This document shows, one piece after another, positions 1 to 10,666 of a DNA stretch of 64,000 nt. This stretch comes from Phellopilus nigrolimitatus (taxonomy: Eukaryota > Basidiomycota > Agaricomycetes > Hymenochaetales > Hymenochaetaceae): the NCBI GenBank assembly GCA_021029095.1, contig JAJOHG010000046.1:62001-126000 (forward strand), in the 5' to 3' direction. Within the stretch, counting starts at the first letter, position 1. Each line of letters starts with the position of its first letter. The translations under genes were made by a program, and so were the position numbers. The notes beneath the pieces were generated by a model, which ran no database searches, was not told where the DNA came from, and worked only from the letters and a program-made list of their open reading frames with translations.

Positions 1-2145
1 GGTGTTCGAGCGCGCACGCGTTCTCGTTCCACCCATCCCAGGGCCGGGCCGCGGGCGCGGGCTCAAGCGCGGATGTTTGTATGTCAAATTCTCCGGGTCG
101 ACGTTGAAGCGGCAAACAGGACACGTCGTTTGGCCCGGGCGCGCAAACCATGGAAGGAGGCATGACGAGTGGAACACGTGCGCACAGGGGAGCGAGACAA
201 TCTGCGGCAGCGGGATCTCCTCTTTCTTCTTTTTCTTTTTCTTCTCCTTGTCCTCAGCAGGCTTCGGAACATCGGCTTGGTCTGGGGATGAAGATGGACC
301 AGAGATGTCAGAGAGAAGGAGCTCAGGTGGGTCGCCCGCGTCTAAAGGAATAAAAATCAACGCTCGACTGGGAGGAGGCGCAACGAGGACTAAAATACCT
401 TGGGCCGCCGACGCTGCAGGTGCTTCCTCAGTAACCAGAGGTGTAGGCGTATCGGCGGCAGGAGCAGGAGCAGGTGCATCCTGTGCGCCGTCTGGCCCTT
501 CCTCGGGTTGAGGCTGAGGTTGGGATTGCGACTGGAAGGTGTCGCCCTCCGCGTTCAGGAGGCTATCCCAGCAGACCGCACACTGCGCCTCTTCGCCGGC
601 CCCTCCTGTTGCATCCTCGTGTGCACCTGGCGCACCACCGACACGCTCCATGCGCTTGATCAGGCCCTCGGGAACAGGGTCGAGGGCCGCAATAAGGCGT
701 CTCGCCCGCTCGGGATCCTCGCGCTGCATCTCCGCAGACATTGACGCAAGCCCCCCTTCTCCGAAAAACGCGCGGAGGAGGTTGTTGATATTGTTGAAGT
801 TGTTTGGATTCGGCGGATTCAGCGGGATGCCACCGTTCACGCCAGTTGCGCCCTCACCAGCGTTCTCCGCCCCTACCGGCACGGTGAAACCACCAACACC
901 GAATATGCCCCCTCCGTCACCCATGCCCATTGGTAGCTCTCCCTCGCCAAAGACGCGGAAACCAATATCAACGCCAAACCCGCCTCCGCCAGTAAAATTG
1001 TGCCGGAAACCTTGTCTATCATGACCAGTCTCTGCGTTGTCCCCGGCAGGAGGATGTGGGTTTGCGTCGGTATGCGCACCTTGGTTTACTTCATTCGGAG
1101 TAGTAGTCTGCGCCTCGGGCCGATGTGCAGCATCAGCAGGTGTGTTGGTACCAGTAGGGGGGTGAGGAGTGGGCCCAAACACGCTGTTGAACATCTGACG
1201 AAACATAGTGTTGGTGTCGAAAAGTGGTAAACCTTGCCCCACGCCGCCCGCCGCCCCGAACAATGGGTTGCGGTTAGCTGGCGCAACTCGCAGCGGGGGA
1301 GGGCCATTGCGCGGTAGAGGACGCATTGGGCGTGTTAAATTGGGGTCAGCTGAACCGGTCGCAGTTGTGCTCGGAGCTTCGTTCGTCAATGATGATGTCG
1401 ATGCCGACGGACCCGAAGCCGGTTCATCTGCCTCATCGTCATCCTCAACTCGTGCACGCCTACTGCCCGTGCGAACTGCGTCCAAATTGGTGCGAACAGG
1501 GGATGGAACGCGTTCTAAAGGCGGCATTTCGATTTCGACCGATGCGGGCACAGGGCGGTTCAGGGGCTCGAGTACAGGCATATCAGCGAGGTTCTGGAGG
1601 AGCTCAGACTCAGAATCGGAGTCCACAAACATCATCTCGACATCGTCCGCATCTGACTCATCAGATTCAGAGTCGGAGATCTCCTGCAGGCCAGGCATGC
1701 CGTCGTCATCACTGACAGCAATGAGGTTGGGTAAGTCAGTGTCAGAGTCGCCAGTGGGAATCGAATGGGCAGGAGGAGGAGCAGGGGTAGGAGTAGGGAC
1801 AGAAGACTGTTGCTGTATGCGCTGGGGCTCTACTTGGGATCGGGAGTCGACGTCCATGGTCACTGACGACGGCGATGTCGGCGACTGCGAGGACAAGTTT
1901 GTAGCCATCTGAGCAGGCAAAGGCTCGGGAGGAGGCGTGGCCACTGTGTCGACACCGACGTGTTCGTCTTGAGCCTGAGGCTCGGGACCATTCATAGCAC
2001 TAAAGATCGTTTCAAGCATAATGTCGAAGGCTCGCTCGACAGCAGGGTCGGCAGCAGCAGCATCGGCGCGCGCTCGTTGTCTGGGTGGACTGCCACTGCG
2101 GCGTCCATTGTCATTAGTGTCGTTGTTGTCGTTGTCACTATTCAT
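1..2145 (-). CDS. RING-H2 finger E3 ubiquitin ligase-like protein (3' end cut by window)
   Basis: Reading from an ATG at 2145, the frame stays open without introns to base 1 (715 codons) and runs off the window. The N-terminal ~480 residues are low complexity: acidic Asp/Ser stretches, Pro-rich runs, then Gly- and Asn-rich segments. The C-terminal part holds a RING-H2 finger: CAVC, then after a long insert CAHVFHSSC, a conserved LPWF and finally CPVC. This C-x2-C...C-x-H-x2-H-x2-C...C-x2-C order is the zinc-binding pattern of E3 ligases that recruit E2 enzymes. The insert between the second and third zinc ligands is about 100 residues (Gln/Pro/Ala-rich, ending in a Lys run), where usual RINGs have 10-40. 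The family assignment is firm; the substrate and compartment are unknown. Confidence 0.85.
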   Translation of the reverse strand, partial: MNSDNDNNDTNDNGRRSGSPPRQRARADAAAADPAVERAFDIMLETIFSAMNGPEPQAQDEHVGVDTVATPPPEPLPAQMATNLSSQSPTSPSSVTMDVDSRSQVEPQRIQQQSSVPTPTPAPPPAHSIPTGDSDTDLPNLIAVSDDDGMPGLQEISDSESDESDADDVEMMFVDSDSESELLQNLADMPVLEPLNRPVPASVEIEMPPLERVPSPVRTNLDAVRTGSRRARVEDDDEADEPASGPSASTSSLTNEAPSTTATGSADPNLTRPMRPLPRNGPPPLRVAPANRNPLFGAAGGVGQGLPLFDTNTMFRQMFNSVFGPTPHPPTGTNTPADAAHRPEAQTTTPNEVNQGAHTDANPHPPAGDNAETGHDRQGFRHNFTGGGGFGVDIGFRVFGEGELPMGMGDGGGIFGVGGFTVPVGAENAGEGATGVNGGIPLNPPNPNNFNNINNLLRAFFGEGGLASMSAEMQREDPERARRLIAALDPVPEGLIKRMERVGGAPGAHEDATGGAGEEAQCAVCWDSLLNAEGDTFQSQSQPQPQPEEGPDGAQDAPAPAPAADTPTPLVTEEAPAASAAQGILVLVAPPPSRALIFIPLDAGDPPELLLSDISGPSSSPDQADVPKPAEDKEKKKKKKKEEIPLPQIVSLPCAHVFHSSCLLPWFARPGQTTCPVCRFNVDPENLTYKHPRLSPRPRPGPGMGGTRTRARSNT

Positions 2146-2824
2146 GAGGTGGTGGTGTGGTAGAAGAGAAACAAGAGACTGGAGACCGATGCGGTTATTA
2201 TTCCTTGTTTGGCAGCACCTGCATGTGCCAGAACCTTCCACTTATACCGACTTGTTCGTCAGCAAAGTCTTTTGCAAAGCAACACTCTAATTTAGCGAGC
2301 GTAATACTTGAGCTTATAACTTGGAACGTAAAGGACAATTTACTTTGCATGCTGAACTTCAGCGGTTCATGTTTTGCTACCTGATTGATGCTGACGTCAC
2401 GCGTTGTTAAGGCATTACAAGTAAGGTAATAGCCTGGAATTAACCGGGCCACATATTACTGTCTCCTTGTAATTTACTTATAAATCGGAAACTGAACCTA
2501 CAAAAGCGTACTTGCATGACTCTGATTACATCGCCGTAAGCTATTTTATAGCACTTCTCGGCACGGCAGCTTCACAGTTTTTCAAGCTTTCAAACCCGTT
2601 CGCATTTTTACTTTCGAGAGGGCTTGGATGAGTAAGTGCGGGAAAAATTAGATGTGCAAGAGGGCACTGCCGCTCGCAGAGCTTTACATTTATCGGAGCA
2701 CGCGTGCAAGAGTTTCTTCTTCTTTTCCTTTTCACTCATGGAAACCCTACTACTGCCAAAGAAACGTGATTTAATGTCAAATCGCGTTTCACCATCAGGC
2801 TGGGGCGAGGAACTGGAAGAAGAT
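2146..2824. other. intergenic, no gene seen
   Basis: AT-richer stretch between the start of the RING gene (minus) and the FunK1 promoter module (plus). It should contain the RING gene promoter. I see no convincing reading frame, RNA gene or repeat. Confidence 0.5.
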
Positions 2825-3030
2825 ACGGACAATGGGCCTCGTCCAATCGGTTGACGCCGCAGCGATGTGGCTGAGCTTCCTGATTCGCGAACGTGACAAA
2901 CGCGGCAAATGGATGTCACTCATTTTTTTGTCTTTTCGAACGTCTTTTCGAACTTCACAGCAGCATGAAGATTGCCAGCCACAGGACTCTTTGTGTTCGT
3001 TTGGCACAAATTAAAATGTTTGAATAAAAG
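2825..3030 (+). promoter_or_regulatory. shared FunK1 upstream module (copy A1)
   Basis: This stretch recurs in front of the FunK1 genes in the window. In order it has a CCAAT box (within GTCCAATCGG), TGGCTGAGCTTCCTGATTCG, a GTGAC-rich segment with ATGGATGTCAC, TTTTCGAACTTC, CAGCCACAGGACTCTTTGTG and an AT-rich TATA-like AATAAAAGG just before the leader. Other copies: 6.80-6.99 kb, 30.77-30.97 kb (minus), 43.45-43.64 kb (minus) and 55.59-55.79 kb. A promoter role is inferred from its position and from conservation in noncoding DNA. Confidence 0.6.
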
Positions 3031-3606
3031 GTAAGCCCTCGCCTGTCACCTCCTTCTGTTCGGTGCTGACAAGCTTGCATCGACGTTCTGTCGCGTCTAA
3101 ATATCTCGCTGTTGGCAAATCGATTCATTAACAGGTCCCTCTTGCGTGAGTAGCTCGATTCCCTCTCCATGTTTCTTACCTGTGAACTAATCGTACACTC
3201 TTTGACGACAGAAAACTCCCTGTGTCTGGCGCCTATCAACCTCCCGAAGACTCTATCGAAGAGAACTCTCAGGACACGTCCCTTTTGTGTAATTATCTCT
3301 ACCGATATAGCGATATAGCTCATCACGCCTGTCTTGCCTACGTACTCCAATTTCTAGCTTCACCGAGAACAATTAGGCTTGGTCTTTCATCTGGAATTCG
3401 ACGACGAAGACGGCGTTGAAGATATCTGCGAGTAAGTATCTCTCATTCTTTGTCGTCCATACTATTGAACAATGCAGTTACACTTCCAGGAAGGATATTG
3501 GCCCAGCTATCGACGAGCGAGACAAACACAAGTGGACGCCTTTGACACTTAGGACACGAGGTATCTGCCCGGCAGACTTTTGCATAAGCCTCAGACCTAC
3601 AACAAC

Positions 3607-6067
3607 ATGGGTGCCACATTACTCAATGAGGTCGAAAACTCCAGATTCGAGGACGTTCCTGGACTTCTTGAAAGAAAATTCTCCGACTCCGTGCTCGCAC
3701 GTGGTGTAGGGCACCACGTTGATATTTCCGCCATCTTTGCGGGACTTAAGAATATGGGGGCAACGATCGGCAGTTATCTCCCAGACGAAAAACGTCCTGA
3801 ATGTGCTGAGTCTGGATCGTGGTCAAATTGGCTTATTGACTCCGTCAAAAGCCACAAAGAAAGGGTCGCGTACTACGTGAATACGATGATATGCAGAATC
3901 GAGGAGATGTTTCCGAATTTGAGGCGCGACAAACCTCGTGTGTTCGATGCTCGCATCATCAGCTTTTCTTCAGCTGGTGCGGCGTCTTCGTCATCCCCAT
4001 TCAAACTAGACATGGTTCTTCTTGACCGTAACGACGCAAAGCAGCAAGTGATTTCCGGGTATCAGATACGCAATGCTTGGGAGTTGAAGATTTTGAAGGA
4101 CACGGATGCATCCAAGCCAGGGCCGCGTAAGAAGGTTTTCCAGCGGCTCTTGCAGTCTGCATACCGAATTTTCACCTCTCAGTCGAACCGCCGCTTCGTT
4201 TGCGGCATGACAATGGTGAACGATGATGCGAAATTCTACATTTTCGACAGGTCGGGCGTGATCTCTTCTGAGAGCTTCAACATAGATATGGAGCCTGAAA
4301 AGTTCCTTCGCGCGGTTCGCGGGTTCTTTCTTACTGATGACACCGACCTAGGCTTGGATCCTTCGATCGTGTACGAGGGAGGGAAACGATTTATGACAGT
4401 AGCCGGCATCAAGTATGAAATCCAGAGGGAAATCTACGTCGAGTCGTGCGTTCGCGGAAGAGGAACAGTCTGCTTCCTCGCCGTTCATGACAATAAGGAA
4501 TATGTCATCAAGGACTCTTGGATCGACGACTCGGGCTCTTGTCGAGTTTCTGAATACGACATGCTAACACGCCTCAAAGAGGTAGATGGTGTCCCTACTA
4601 TGATCGCACAAGAATGTGTAAAGATACGTGGCACGAAGGATACTACAGCGACCGATAGGGATTTCCTCCACGATCAGCAACTCCTAAAAGACGTAAGTAC
4701 TGTCCTCGAGAACAAATGGACGAAAGCGAATGAGAAGACAAAGACTCGCGAGCATCGTCGCGCAGTCATCGAGCCCTTCGGGAAACGTTTAGAGAATTTC
4801 AGCTGTCTCTATGAGCTAGTGTTAGCTATCAAGACTATCTTCCAGAGTGAGTTGTTGCTTTACTATTTAGTCCTACATTAGTACTCAATGCAACTGTTCC
4901 CCTTAGCCATAAAGAGACTCACGAACGAAGGCGTTTTACACCAAGATATCAGCCTTGGAAATATCATTCTTGCAAAGGACAAAAACGGAGGCCCCTTTCG
5001 AAAGGCTTTCCTGATCGACTTCGACCAAGCTATTGACATGACAGAGCAGATGCTCGAACATGCGAAAGGGAAACGCACGGTACGCTCTAGTTTTGTATTC
5101 ACCATTCTATTAGCTCATAAAATCTGGAATTCAGGGTACTTTGCCATTCATGGCCATTGAGCTGTTGCGATCCTACAAAGACGGAAAGCCCATGTTCCCC
5201 CACGCGTACTATCATGACCTGGAGTCTGTCTTCTACGTTCTCTGCTGGCTTTGCACTGTGCTTGAAGGGCCGTACAACAAGGAACGAGAGTCGGACAAGT
5301 TCGATTTCGAAATGTCGGAAGTTACGAGATGGGCCGGTTTGGACGTTCCCAACGCTAGCCTTGAGCACATTTGGCCAATGAAGCTGGGCGTCATGGGGAA
5401 CAAACCTTACTTCGAAGAACTCATCCTCAACAAGATTGCGCCATACTTTGCAGATTTGAAACAATGCCTCTCGTCTATTCGTGATGTTCTTTTCCCGAAT
5501 GGGGAAACCAACCCCGAAAAGATCGAAAAGGCCATGAAAGCCGTGGAAAACGAAATGAAGAAGGCGCCAGAGGACCAAGATGAGTGCTTCATCGATATGA
5601 TGAAGGGAAATATTCCTCTTTCAAGACGAAAGCCGGACGACATTTTCGCTGATCTGGATAGAATCTTGGATGATACATTGATCAATCTGAGAAAGAAAGG
5701 AAAGGACCAGCCTGAAGTCCCCCCACCTAGGATGAACCGCGCTCCGAATGCATGTTTTGATGAACCCCTTCAGAATGCAGCTTCGAGAATAAAGTCTCAC
5801 AATGCCGGAGATGGCGCACCACTAAAAGAGCGCGAAAAGGAGAAACCCACCGAAACAGAGGCCAAAGCCGCAGGGGCGAAAGGGGAATTAGAGGGGAAAG
5901 TTATCGACTCCGGCACTGGAGACGATTTGGGTAAGAAGGCAGCTTTGGGTAAGGGTGTGAAGAATGGTTCCGCAGGAAGCGGGGACAAGATGCTTGAATT
6001 TAAGCATGGTGAGGAAGTGAAGATCGCCTCGCAAAATGGAAAATACGGCAATACGCAACATCCGTAG
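3607..6067 (+). CDS. FunK1 fungal-type protein kinase, copy A1
   Basis: Three exons (3607-4846, 4907-5079, 5135-6067) read without stops to 781 residues from the ATG of MGATLLNEV. The order matches the FunK1 (fungal-type kinase) family: a long N-terminal region, an N-lobe with YVIKDSW (lysine) and SEYDML (helix C), then exon 2 with the catalytic loop LHQDISLGN and the metal-binding LIDFDQA, then exon 3 with GTLPFMAIELL and HDLESVFYVLCW, typical of the family. The Arg of HRD is Gln but the catalytic Asp is kept. The C-tail is charged and diverges from the other copies. Leader exons (about 3.38-3.60 kb) resemble the 5' exons of copy A5, but a 4-base deletion before the ATG puts the extension out of frame, so I start at MGATL. 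FunK1 substrates are unknown. Confidence 0.85.
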
Positions 6068-6786
6068 GCTCGAAAAGAAGCTTGGACGTCGGCAATTCTG
6101 AGACAAGACTGAACTGAAGCGCTAGAGACAGGAGTAAGCTTACTCCGAGATGATCACTGGATGATAAATACAAATTGAATGATTTTTGATTACTATACAA
6201 TTCTCTGAATTATGTTTCGCGTACCAAGTTGTGTTCTGAACATATGCTTTCATCTATAAACATTTTCTCACTCTTATCTACTTCGGTGCGGTGCAGGACA
6301 CATATAATACGAAGGCTTGGCTTCCACGAGTAACGCTCAGTGGGATGTATACATAACCTAATTAATGCTCAGACCGAAAATCTTTCAAGCCACACCGTGC
6401 GCTTAGTGATCTGCTCGACTACGCCCATAAATTGAGCGCGTTTCGGGGCATCCTTATACGAGCTTTCTACGACGTTTCCCAGGTCGATGAGCGTGTATGT
6501 GTTCCACACTACGCTCAAGTCAGCTCGAGCTCCGCTTCTCTCGACCTAGCTTTTTGATTCTTCTACGAATCATGTGCACGACACATTTCTCGCCAAGAGA
6601 CAGCGAGATTTCGACTCCATCGGTGCATGTCGAAATCTCGCTAAGTTAAAATATAATGTGAACTCATTTCATTTCAATCTGACCCGCGACTGTCATGATT
6701 TATGCAAAGAGCTCGGCAGGCCGGACAAAGTTATTTGAAAGGCCCTGTCTTGAATCAGATTTTGATTTTCGTTAGTTAGCCGAATG
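6068..6786. other. 3' flank of FunK1 A1 with relics of a repeated downstream region
   Basis: Parts of 6.28-6.43 kb (for example around CGGTGCAGGACACATATAATA and GATCTGCTCGACTACGCC) are diverged versions of the 3' flank also found behind copies A3 (26.9-27.5 kb), A4 (39.94-40.26 kb) and A5 (59.0-59.3 kb). This shows that A1 belongs to the same duplicated unit. No gene is seen here. Confidence 0.55.
6602..6642. repeat. perfect 14-bp inverted repeat (hairpin)
   Basis: AGCGAGATTTCGAC at 6602-6615 is followed after 13 bases by its exact reverse complement GTCGAAATCTCGCT at 6629-6642. It sits in noncoding DNA between FunK1 A1 and the A2 promoter module. It could be a terminator hairpin, a palindromic protein site or the remains of a small transposon end. 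Only the palindrome itself is certain. Confidence 0.7.
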
Positions 6787-6797
6787 TTCCTCATCTC
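6714..6797. repeat. dispersed repeat shared with the esterase 5' flank
   Basis: GGCAGGCCGGACAAAGTTAT, a TCAGATTTTGATTT segment and TTAGCCGAATG occur here in the same order and spacing as at 12226-12320, upstream of the esterase gene. The two copies differ by substitutions and small indels. This copy abuts the FunK1 A2 promoter module. Confidence 0.65.
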
Positions 6798-7010
6798 GTC
6801 CAATCGGATGACGCCGCAGCGATGTGACCGAGCTTCCTGATTCGCGAACGTGACAAACGGCGCAAACGGATGTCACTTATTTCAATATTTGCCTCTTCGA
6901 ACTTCATTTGTCTTTTCGAAATTTACAGCAGCCGCGCAACATGAAGGTTGACAGCCACAGGACTGTGGGTTCGTCTGGCGCAAAGAAAAATGATTGGATA
7001 TAAAGTAAGC
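6797..7010 (+). promoter_or_regulatory. shared FunK1 upstream module (copy A2, decaying)
   Basis: Same order of blocks as at 2825-3030: GTCCAATCGG, GCGATGTGACCGAGCTTCCT, GTGACAAACG, TCGAACTTCA and CAGCCACAGGACT, with extra substitutions. It precedes pseudogene A2, so promoter and gene were duplicated together in tandem. Confidence 0.55.
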
Positions 7011-7469
7011 CTTCGCCTGTCCCCTCCTTCTGTTCGGCGCTGACAGGCTTGCATCTGTGTTTTGTAGCTTCTAAATATCTCGCTGTTGGCAAAATCGACT
7101 CATTAACAGATCACGTTTGCGTGAGTATCGTAATCCCTCTCCATGTTTCTCACCTGTGAACTAATCCGACATTTTTTGACGACAGAAATTTCCCTGTGCC
7201 TCACGCCCGTCTTGCCTGCATACTCTAATTTGTTCCACAGAGGAAAACCAGGCTTGGTCTTTCATCTGGGATGACGAAGACGACGCTGAAGATAAAGGCC
7301 CGCCCTACGAGTAAGCATCTCATTCTTTGTCGTCTACACTATTAAACAATGCGGTTACACTTTCAGGAAGAATCTTGGCACAGCCATCGAAGAGGTAGAC
7401 GCCTTGGACATTTAGGACATGAGGTCTCTACCCGACAGACTCTTGCATCAGCCTCAAACATACAGCAAC

Positions 7470-9010
7470 ATGGGCGCCACATTACTCAATGAGGACTAGA
7501 ACTCCAGATTCGAGGACGTTCCTGGACTCCTTGAGAGTAAAATTTTAGACGCCGTGCTCGCACGTGGTGTATGACACCACGTTGATATTTCCGCCATCTT
7601 TGCGGGACTTCAGAATACGGGCGCAAAGATTGGCGGTTATCTCCCAAAAGGAAAACTTCCTGAATGCGCTGGGCCTGGGTCGCGGTCAAAGTGGCTTATG
7701 GACTCCGTCAGGAGACACGAAAAAAAAAAAAAAAGATCGCGCACTACGTGGATGTGATGATGTACAGAATCAAGATATTTCCCAGTTTGAGGCACGAAAA
7801 ACCTCATGTGTTCAATGCTTGCATCAACAGCTCTGCATCAGCCGGTGCGGCGCCTATGCCATCCCTATACAAACGAGACATGGTTCTTTTTGACCGTTTC
7901 GACGCAAAGCAGCAAGGAGTTTCCTGGATTCAGATACGTAGCGCTTTTGGGCGTTGAGATTTTTGAAGGATTCGGATGCGTCCGAGCCTGGGCTCCACAA
8001 GAAGCGGCTCTTGCAATCTGCGCGCCTAATCTTCGCCTCTCAATCTGAGCGTCGCTTGGTTTGCGGCACGACAATGTTGGACGATCATGCAAGATTCTAC
8101 GTTTTCGACAGATCGGGCGTGGTTTCTTCCGAGAGCTTCAACATACAAATGGAGCCCGAAAAGTCCTTCGAGCCGTTCTCGGGTTCTTTCTTGCCGATGA
8201 CACCGGTCTAGGCTTGGATCCTTCGATTGTGTACGAAGGGAAGAAACAATTTATGACAGTGGCCGGTGTCAAATACGAAATCCAGAGGGAAATCTGTGTC
8301 GAGACAAGCATTCGCGGAAGAGGAACGGTCTGGTTTCTCGCCGTGCATGACAATAAGGAATATGTCATCAAGGACTCTTGGATCGACGACTCTCGTCAAG
8401 TTTTCGAGCACAAAATGCTGAAGCGCGTCAAACACATGGATGGTGTTCCTATTATTGAGTGCACATGAATGTGTACAGATACACGGTACGAAGGATATCA
8501 CTGCGACCGATAGGGCTTTCCTTCATGATCATCAACTCCTAAAGGACGTGAATTCAAGAGAATCGCGGACGAAGGCGTTTCACATCAAGACTCCAGTCTT
8601 GAAAACATCATATCTGCAAAGGATAGTAACGCAGGTCCCTTCCGAAAGGCTTTCCTGATCGACTTCGACCTTGACCATGCGGAAGGGAAGCGCACGGTAC
8701 GCTCTGGTTCTATATTCATCATTCACTTCTCCTAATAAAATTCGGATTTCAGGGTACTGCTTTGCCGCTCATGGTCATCGAGAAGCTGCGATCCGGTCCC
8801 GCATGCGTACTATCACGACCTAGAACCTGTCTTCTACGTTTTATACTGGCTTTGTATCGTGCATGAAAGGCCGTACAGCAAGGAACGGAAGTCGGACAAG
8901 TTCGATTTCGAGTTGTCGGAAGTCACGAAATGGGCCGATTTGGACGTTCCCAGCCCCATTCTCGAGCATATCTGGTCGAGAAAGCAGGCTGTCATAGCCA
9001 GCGCTAGTGA
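7470..9010 (+). pseudogene. FunK1 pseudogene, copy A2
   Basis: Decayed tandem copy of A1. The ATG of MGATLLNE is kept but a stop (TAG) falls within the first dozen codons, and recognisable blocks are spread over all frames: FDRSGVVSSESFNI near 8.10-8.15 kb, GLDPSIVYEG near 8.21 kb, YVIKDSWIDDSRQVFEHKML near 8.36-8.42 kb and FLIDFD near 8.66 kb. A run of about 15 A at 7720 adds a frame change. The catalytic-loop exon is shrunken and the C-lobe exon stops matching near 9.0 kb. The block SRQVFEHKML allies its middle part with copy A4 rather than A1. Not expected to give a kinase. Confidence 0.85.
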
Positions 9011-9284
9011 GCAAAGTATTTGTAACCAAGAAAGAAGCTTCCGTGTCACGTCAACTGTCAATCCAGCGTTGTACAACACATGACTTGGATATCGATTGCA
9101 GGAGCATTTGCATGCGACGCGCAAGTACGAAGCGCAAGCCGCAAGCGTGCGTGATGGTAAGTGTGTTAGCATATCAAAGTTTAAAGTGCTCATCCCAAGA
9201 CTTATCAACTTCTATAATTGCATTGGCTCTTTCGTCTTTCGCCTTTACTTGCTCTTGACGCCCTATACCTCTCTTGAGTGCCAG

Positions 9285-10421
9285 ATGTCTGCCAATCATT
9301 CTCAACCCGCAACAGGGGAGTTTAATGCACCCTCCCATTCCAAATCAGAGCGCCGGGCGTCTGTTGATCATTCTCAACACTCAGCGGAGGAGTCGGCGGT
9401 GCCTTCCCGTCGCTCTGGCGAGGATGGTAAGCCCCGACATCCGAGTGTCTCCATTTACATTTTTCAGACAGGTTGTTGGTCTTATAGGCGAGAAGGATAC
9501 CTCCCATTCCAATTTCGAGTTCCGGATGCCTGCTAATCATTCTAAACCCCCAGCGGAGGAGTCGGCGGCACCTGGTAAGCCCCCACATCCGAGTGTCTCA
9601 TTTTCCATCTTTCAGACAACTTGTTGGTCTTATAGGCGAAAGGGAGCTCTTGCAAAATATCCTCGAATTTTTGTAGCAACGGGATGTGACGATGGAAGAA
9701 AAATACGAGAAGGAGATAATCGAAAAGTCTCTCGACGTCAAAAGACAGCTGTACTCTATGTATGCTGCTATCGTAAGTCTGATGTACATTTTTCCATAAT
9801 GTTAAGTGACCTTATTAGCGCATCTACTTTCCTATAAGTCTGTTTTTATTGCTTCTCTAGGCGTTGCTTTTCTCTCTTATGTGCAGCTAATTATTTCTGC
9901 ACGCCCTTCCGGTACGCCAGCGAAGCGCACGGACAATGTTGTCAACGCGTTCCTTTATATATCAGTCGTATCCTCCATCTTCTCCACCATTTTCCTCAGC
10001 AGACGCATTTATTCTTCCCTACCTACTCGCGAGGCATTTCATGGATCAATTTATGCAACGATTTTCATTCGAATATTCGAATCATCGCTGGTCCAGAAGG
10101 TGTTGGGCTCTGACTTCATTCTGGGGACCGACGCAATCATGGAGTTTTTACTCAAGATTTACATTTATCTTGAAAATCGGTCATCCCCTCAGCGGGAGGA
10201 GATTTTTCTGGAACGTGTTGGAAGGAGGGATGCTCGCCGCACCGAGCGCCGACGAGAGCATTTTAGCAGGATGCTGGTCTATTCTCTCGTTTGCGTGTGT
10301 CTCAGTGGCCGCAATCTTTTCGGGGATAATGGTCTTCATCTGGGCGGAGCAGGCACGGAGTATCGCCGCATCTGTAACAGTAGCATCATTCTCGCTTGGA
10401 ATGCTGTCTATACCAGTCTAA
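9285..10421 (+). CDS. small multi-pass membrane protein, unrecognised, possibly decaying
   Basis: Coding signal with several short introns, not fully resolved. A first exon (MSANHSQPATGEFN) ends at GAGGATG before a GTAAGCCCC intron. A second near-copy of the exon end plus intron lies at 9.53-9.62 kb. A charged segment (EEKYEKEIIEKSLDVKRQLY, 9.70-9.77 kb) is followed by an intron and hydrophobic helices: FIASLGVAFLSYVQLIISA, LYISVVSSIFSTIFL, then in another frame ILSFACVSVAAIFSGIMVFI and SIAASVTVASFSLGMLSIPV. Three or four membrane spans are likely. I could not join the parts in one frame around 9.5-9.7 and 10.08-10.20 kb, so either an intron was missed or the gene is broken. Function unknown. 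Confidence 0.4.
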
Positions 10422-10666
10422 TACTTCGCAAACCTAAATCGGCATAACGCATGAATTATTCGGATCAACAGAGGTGGAAAGCTCCCATCCGAGCATTAAA
10501 TTTCCTGTAAGTCTTTGAACTCCTTGCTATTATTGTCTTATGCTCAAGTCTTGTCGAAGCCGAGCCGTCGCCAAATAATGGGTCACTTGATACGTTGAGA
10601 AGAATGTATATTTTTAACTTACTTCGTTATGTTAACAATTGAAATACCTGTGTCCATCAGTGGTCA

